Origin: Quillaja saponaria
Taxonomy: Eukaryota; Streptophyta; Magnoliopsida; Fabales; Quillajaceae
Direction of reading: 5' to 3'
Assembly: GCA_029379385.1 (NCBI GenBank)
Contig: CM055612.1
Span: 16,244,001-16,308,000, forward strand
Length of the DNA stretch: 64,000 bases
Each line of letters opens with the position of its first letter. Within the stretch, counting starts at the first letter, position 1. Position numbers and translations under genes: made by a program. The notes beneath the pieces are model-generated. The model was not told where the DNA came from, searched no databases, and worked only from the letters and a program-made list of their open reading frames with translations. This document shows positions 59,201 to 64,000 of the stretch, in pieces.

Positions 59201-59372
59201 CCGTTAAGGAGGAAATCACAACCACCACCATGATTGAACTAACCTAAACCACCACCCACCACTACCTAATCTCCATATTCAATAAATTTAAAGAAAATCT
59301 AGATCTGCACTTAAGACCATAACAAATTTGGAGAAACTTTCAAAGTCCACCAATTACAAATTCTTCTACCTA
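59201..59372. other. Short spacer before the mini LTR element
   Basis: Contains CCACCACC-type sequence; no gene recognised. Confidence 0.4.
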
Positions 59373-59583
59373 TGTTATGGGCAATTGGGAACATGGTTAG
59401 TTTAGGCATTTCATTATTTTTTGTTGTCTATATTAGCCATATTGTATGTATGTAGAGGATCATCTTGTGAAATGTTGATGAAATTGGATAGCAAGGCTAG
59501 ATTCTCTCTTCCCCTTTCTCTCTCTCCCTATATCTCTTTGTAGTCCTATTGCAAGATTATCAATTTAGGTTTTAGGCTTAACA
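59373..59583 (+). repeat. 5' LTR of mini element, 211 bp
   Basis: TGTTATGGGCAATTGGGAAC at the start and TTTTAGGCTTAACA at the end. The internal CT-rich run near 59506-59535 is longer than in the 3' LTR. Confidence 0.85.
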
Positions 59584-59850
59584 ATGGTATCAAAGCATGA
59601 TATTGGCTCAGTCATAGTGAATGTAAATTCAATTGTTCTTAATCAAAGGTTTGCGGCTTTAGATACAAGAATCGATGACATCGATGCAAGATTTTCTAAG
59701 ATTAATGCTTCATTGAAGGAGCTTAAGTTGAGCAAGGTGACTTTGAACCAAAGCAATGAATCGAAATTCGAAGCTATGTTAGAAAAGGCTTTGAGTTCAA
59801 TGCAAACCACCATGGAAGGGAATCAGAAGCGGTCCAAACAAATTCCTTGA
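59584..59850 (+). pseudogene. Gag-like N-terminal frame of mini element
   Basis: The ATG at 59584 overlaps the primer binding site, so translation would begin inside it (MVSKHDIGSV). The frame has a coiled-coil-like stretch (ALDTRIDDIDARFSKINASL) and ends at TGA after 88 codons. The following sequence to about 60620 is full of stops in all frames but keeps gag-like words. Its end, before the 3' LTR, resembles the C-terminal tail of plant retrotransposon polyproteins (LRTRII-type). This is gag-like by position and layout, not by a recognised core motif. Confidence 0.45.
59585..59596 (+). promoter_or_regulatory. Primer binding site of mini element
   Basis: TGGTATCAAAGC, one base different from the standard initiator-Met site TGGTATCAGAGC. 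Confidence 0.85.
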
Positions 59851-60626
59851 TGTCGGAAACACATCGTGAGGTAACTCCCATATTCCCGTCAAATTTCACT
59901 CTCATTCATTACTTTTAGACTACAAAACCCATGGGTAACATAGACACTATGAAGAATTTTCCTCTCATTGTAAGGCATTATCAGCTGATGAAAAGAGTAT
60001 CCAAAGTTGAATTCAGTTTTGTAATTGTGAGAAAGGAGTAATGTTGCAAAAATTAGTCAATGGCCCTAAAGATGATGACCATCACACCAAGAAATGGAAA
60101 TGGGTTGAATTGGAAATCTTGGTGGGGCAACAAGTCAAGAAAAGGGAAGATTTTAGTCATTATACAGTAGCTTTAAACATGAATGACACTGCAACATGGA
60201 TGAGGATGGTGTAGCTTGGAGTTCCTTTTGAACAAGAGCTGTTGCAGATCAATTGCAAAACTAAACGGCAGAAAGAACATATAGGACGCAACAAATAGTA
60301 TGAGAAAAATTCCTCCTACACTGGGTTCCAAGCTATAATGTTTTGGATGGTTGCTATGAGACATGAAGACCAAAGGATGTTCTCAAGTTGCAAAGAGGAA
60401 GAGTCATAATTTCTATTCAAGGAAGGAAATCAAGAGATCATCTTCAAGGAACTACATCAGCAACAAAGAATCAAAACTAAAGATCGAAACTTTGATGAAT
60501 CAGTAGTGTTATAAAAACAATCTTTTAGTTATTCCAATGCATCAACCTCCTTCAACAAGTTGTTTAATGGTATCCCTGCTAGTTCAAAGAATTTTCAACT
60601 TAATCCTTGAGGACAAGGATTATTTT

Positions 60627-60639
60627 AAGTAGAAGGGAT
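60627..60639 (+). promoter_or_regulatory. Polypurine tract of mini element
   Basis: Purine-rich AGTAGAAGGGA run directly before the 3' LTR, the expected start site of plus-strand DNA synthesis. Confidence 0.7.
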
Positions 60640-60837
60640 TGTTATGGGTCAAATTAGGAACAAGGTTAGTTTAGGCATTCATTATTTTATGTTGTCTACA
60701 TTAGCTGTATTGTAAGTATGTAAAGGATCATTCTGTGAAATGTTAATGAAATTGGCTAGCAAGGCTAGATTCTCTCTCCCCCTCTTTCTCTCTGTAGTCC
60801 TGTTACAGGATTACCGTTTTAGGTTTTAGGCTTAACA
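60640..60837 (+). repeat. 3' LTR of mini element, 198 bp
   Basis: TGTTATGGGTCAAATTAGGA at the start and GGTTTTAGGCTTAACA at the end. It is homologous to the 5' LTR throughout. Confidence 0.85.
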
Positions 60838-61439
60838 CAGTTTGATTCTACCATGGTGGCCATAAAGGAAGTATTACCTTTTGGATCAAATTCGACCACC
60901 CAAAGAAAGCTATTTGGATATGCATCATAACTTGAGTAGCACAGTTGAAAAAAAATAGAGTTCTGATAGATAGAAGAAACATGTCTTAAACACTTTAGTG
61001 TAAGATTCATGAGAAAGAGAGAGGAATGATGACCCACTTGAAGAGGATGTGAGGTTGGTGGTTGAGTGTAGGTAGTCCAATGGTTGAAAAGGGAAGAGAG
61101 GGAGGGAGGAGTTTCAAGGATTGTAGGTTTGGATTTTGATGAGAGATAGAATAGGAAGAGAACAGGTTGAGGGTAAGATTAAATTTTAAATTTTAATAAT
61201 TTTTAATATGACATTTTTAACTTTTCCATTTATATTTTTATATAATTTTTTGTAATGACATGTTAATTTTGTATGTCCATGTTATTTATTAGTTCATGTC
61301 ACTTACCACTATGGAATGTGACAAAATGAACCCAATTGGTACAATTTTATAATTACAGGGACCTATGTGCAACAAAGTGAATGGTATGGACCAAAGTGAA
61401 ATCTGAATCAAATTCTATAGACCAAAAGTACAATTTAGC
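60838..61439. other. Spacer right of the mini element
   Basis: Contains a purine-rich GGGAGGGAGGAG stretch near 61092-61112, then AT-rich DNA. No gene recognised. Confidence 0.45.
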
Positions 61440-62010
61440 TAAGAATCTATAATGTAAATGATAAAAACCCTCTATTCTTTTAGATAATAGAAAACAAGTA
61501 TCTTCATTTGTTTAGTTTCATTGGTTACCTGAATTATTTTAGTTTGATATTTTTTTTTTCCTGGATTGGATTAATTCATAAATTTTCAAGTTAATGGCCT
61601 AATCTTACCCAAACCAATGCAATAATGTTATATTTATTTTTTAAGAAAATTAATATAACTTTTAAAGATCAAACTTCGCTCAACATATATTTTGCTGGTT
61701 TGGTAATTTTGTTAAAATGAACTTTGGGAATTTGTGATATAGTTAACACCCATAAAGAATCTATAACATAAGATAAAAACCCTCAATCCTAATAGATAAT
61801 ACAGAGCCGGTATGTTCATGGCCCCATTAAACCGAATCAATCTATCAAAATATGTTGGGTTTCATTGGTTACTTGAATTAAATTGGATTTATTTATTTTC
61901 ATTTTTTTTACTTATTATTTTGTTGGATTGGATTAATTCAAAAATTTTGAAGTTAATGATCTAACCTAATCCAAAACAATGCAAAATATTTATTTTTAAA
62001 AAATATTAAT
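61440..62010. repeat. Diverged direct duplication, about 250-300 bp
   Basis: AAGAATCTATAA, GATAAAAACCCTC, TTTCATTGGTTAC, TGGATTGGATTAATTC and CAATGCAA-type blocks occur in the same order in 61440-61650 and 61750-62010. The second copy is somewhat longer. No coding sequence. Confidence 0.75.
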
Positions 62011-63323
62011 ATACCTCTATTTACATGATGTGCTGTTTCCTATTCAGTGTGTTACATAAACTTCGATTGTTTTAAATGAGGTGTTTGAATGTTTTAAGAC
62101 TATTATCAAATTTTTAGGTCTGTTAAATGTTTTTTTTACATATTTTCAAACAACCGAGCTTATAATTAATAGGACTGAATAAAGATTCAACCCGATCAAT
62201 TCAATCCAATCCAACTTTATACTGTGTATTGAATTGGACTGGTTCCAAACTTGTATGAATGGGATGGGTTCTAAATTAAAAATTTGAAAGGAGTTAAATT
62301 AGTTGAAAATTAATTCCTAAACACAACCATGAACACCCCTAATAGAAAGCATAATATCAAACAAATTAGTAAGCATAAAAACCCACCTTTTCCATATGAC
62401 AGGTATTTCATTACAAACATTAGCATGAAATTCAAATGGAATACGGGTGTCATTTGTCCAACTACATACCATATGTCTGGTTTATTATTCTGATAAGGAC
62501 TAACTCAACTGAAGACACTTCTCTGCCCCACACAAAGAAATTAAATTAAACACAATTCCCAGCCGTTAGAGGTAATAGATTCTCTTCCTGCCAAAAAATT
62601 AAAATAAATTATATTCAGATAAACAGAATTCCAAGCAATAATTCTAAACACAAATATGTTTATAAAACCCGGATGCTTTTCAAATGGTATATCTGGTGTA
62701 GTATGACAATTCTGATATCGTATAAATGCGGCAAAAGTACAAAATTGAACATATGAACTTCTGCTTGATCCCATTTTCCCCGAAAGAAAAAACGCTTCTC
62801 GCAAAAAACTGCAGAAAACATTTTAGTTGAGATGTTGGCAATTGTTGCAATGGGGACGAAACTAGTGATCTGTAGGGCCTTCATGAGGACCTCAAGTATT
62901 CAAAAGTGAGGATTGGGAATTCTGTTGGCTGCTATTAACAGATATCAATGGAAAAAATTGATTTAGAATCCAATTCGCAGCCAACTACCTTGCCTTTCAA
63001 TCAACCATCTCAAAATGTTCCATGTAAGGAGAAAAAAAAAGACTGAAGTGCACAGAAAAAGAAAAGACGTCCCAATAGAGTTTGTTTGTTTTGTTTTGTT
63101 TTTTTTTTTTTTTTTTTCAGAAAAAAGAAGACATTACAAAATTAAGTTAAACAACCAATGCATGTACAGCGTATGTGCACATGAAAATAGTTGAACAAGA
63201 ACAGGAAAACAATAGTGCTTGGTGACTTTATAAAAATAAAACAGTAACATAGTATCCTAACTCAAAGTGCCTCAATATTGTGAATGAAGTATGTTCAAGA
63301 ATACATACTTGAATTCGAATTAT
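62011..63323 (-). other. Probable 3' UTR and flank of the LUFS-domain gene
   Basis: Low-coding sequence downstream of the stop of the - strand gene. It has a T run near 63102-63117 (A-rich on the gene strand) and no recognised gene. The open frames at 62541-62804 and 62660-62884 (-) have no domain. Where the transcript ends cannot be seen. Confidence 0.4.
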
Positions 63324-63602
63324 CTACGAGTTGCTTGATTGCTTGGGCATTGATCTGATTACTGGTGATTGAGATCCAATGCTTTCTATTGTGGTTTCCT
63401 GCATCTGTTCCACATGATTAAAGAATTAGTTTTGTGAACACTTATGCATTCAATAACCAACATAAACTGATAACCATCAATTTAATGATCACCATGGTAG
63501 AGGTTCCAGCCCCAGGATTGTAATTTGCATGCTGCGATGCACTAAATACGTCAAAGAAGAATGACCACCACTCATGCAAAAAACCACCTGGGACATCTAT
63601 TG
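63324..63602 (-). CDS. LUFS-domain protein, last two exons (LEUNIG-like)
   Basis: On the - strand one exon covers 63602-63493 (acceptor TCTTCAG, donor ATG/GTGATC) and the last exon covers 63404-63324 (acceptor GGAACAG, stop TAG). Both joins keep frame. The first encodes IDVPGGFLHEWWSFFFDVFS and then ASQHANYNPGAGTSTM. This matches the end of the LUFS domain in LEUNIG/LEUNIG_HOMOLOG corepressors (DAPGGFLxEWWxxFWDIF), which contacts SEUSS-type partners in the nucleus. The last exon adds MQETTIESIGSQSPVIRSMP and KQSSNS. LEUNIG proteins continue into Gln-rich and WD40 parts, but this gene stops soon after LUFS, so it would make a short LisH/LUFS-only protein. Exons for the LisH motif must lie beyond the window. 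Confidence 0.7.
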
Positions 63603-64000
63603 CTGAAGAAAAAGAAAATCATATTTTCCATCAAGAAATTCACAATGACTTGAAAATTAGTAATTAACATGATGAAACAGAACACGAGTGGAGCATTGTG
63701 TTAATGCCTGAACTCATACACGTTCTTCATAGTTATCTTTCTTTGTCCAATGAAAAGCTGAAAAGTTAATGCACCAGAGAAGTAAACAAACAAATTATAG
63801 AATAACAGAATAGTTGATGTCCACATGCTTAAGGAATCAAAAGCATGTAGGAAAGCAAACTGAAAAGAAAATAACTGAAGTAACATACATGGCTTTAGGC
63901 AGGGTAAACAAAAGATCTCTATTTTTGGTATTATACTGAAGTACTTTCTGCCTTAGCAATTTTCACTTGCAAGTCCGTTTACATTCAGACAAGTCCAATA
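63603..64000 (-). other. Intron of the LUFS-domain gene
   Basis: Sequence upstream of the exon at 63602. I see no LisH-encoding exon before the window ends, so it is probably intron. The frame at 63701-63886 shows no LisH or LUFS residues. Confidence 0.45.

Larger units (their letters stand above)
59373..60837 (+). mobile_element. Internally deleted LTR retrotransposon, 1465 bp
   Basis: Two LTRs (59373-59583 and 60640-60837) share most of their sequence and both begin TGTTATGGG and end TTAGGCTTAACA. A primer binding site follows the first and a purine tract precedes the second. Only a gag-like reading frame lies between, so the element cannot encode its own reverse transcriptase and is non-autonomous. 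No clear 5-bp target duplication is visible (ACCTA against CAGTT). The LTRs have diverged by indels, so the insertion is not recent. Confidence 0.85.

Noticed and set aside
1..64000. tRNA, rRNA or organelle genes
   Set aside because: No cloverleaf, rRNA motif or plastid/mitochondrial gene was recognised; the only tRNA-like matches are retrotransposon primer binding sites.

Overview
The window is nuclear DNA of a flowering plant, most likely a eudicot. It is strongly AT-rich, its genes are split by GT-AG introns, it holds many decayed plant transposable elements, and the recognisable host exons are plant-type SKI2 (RNA exosome helicase) and a LEUNIG-type LUFS domain. I cannot name the species. 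Host coding sequence that looks intact is confined to the two edges: the last four exons of SKI2 on the + strand (101-1591) and two terminal exons of a LUFS-domain gene on the - strand (63324-63602). A B3-domain gene fragment near 33.05-34.05 kb (- strand) is the only other host-like gene with reasonable exon preservation.

Nearly everything between is a nest of mobile DNA. From left to right: a PIF/Harbinger-type element (3003-7253, TTA target duplication) with a Myb/SANT-like ORF1 remnant and a repeat unit inserted in it; a 5.3-kb hAT element (10250-15525) with a perfect 8-bp target duplication, matching ends, subterminal GGAAAC motifs and a broken transposase; a short-LTR Ty1/copia element (24104 to about 27348) cut off inside reverse transcriptase; a FAR1-type MULE transposase pseudogene (54265-56533, -); a Ty3/gypsy pol remnant (57131-59200, -); and a 1.5-kb internally deleted LTR element with both LTRs (59373-60837).

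The dominant component is one recurrent repeat family seen in at least ten full or partial copies between about 3.9 and 46.4 kb, seven on the + strand in the left and middle and three on the - strand. Full-looking units begin TGT(A/C)ATAACC and end GGTGTGACA, like long LTRs. Their 3' thirds share a fixed architecture: a GTGAGT donor-like site, about 540-700 bp of conserved intron-like sequence, a T-rich AG acceptor-like site, a conserved 'exon', and a terminal block. The 5' thirds differ from copy to copy. Several copies lie head to tail, with evidence of recombination between units.

Between 49.2 and 53.7 kb lies a stretch of mixed gene remnants: a GRF-type zinc finger (+), an intronless decayed XRCC3 copy (-) with an altered Walker A motif, exon-like blocks with good splice sites (+), and a domain typical of plant transposon Ulp1-type proteins (+). 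It may be cargo of an old gene-capturing element beside the FAR1-type transposase, but no termini prove this.

I found no clearly new system. The best leads are the intron-bearing repeat family, a perfect 35-bp inverted repeat at 48.6-48.76 kb, the XRCC3/GRF/Ulp1-like cluster, and the short LUFS-only gene end at the right edge. Protein identities come from reading translations against remembered family patterns, not from searches.
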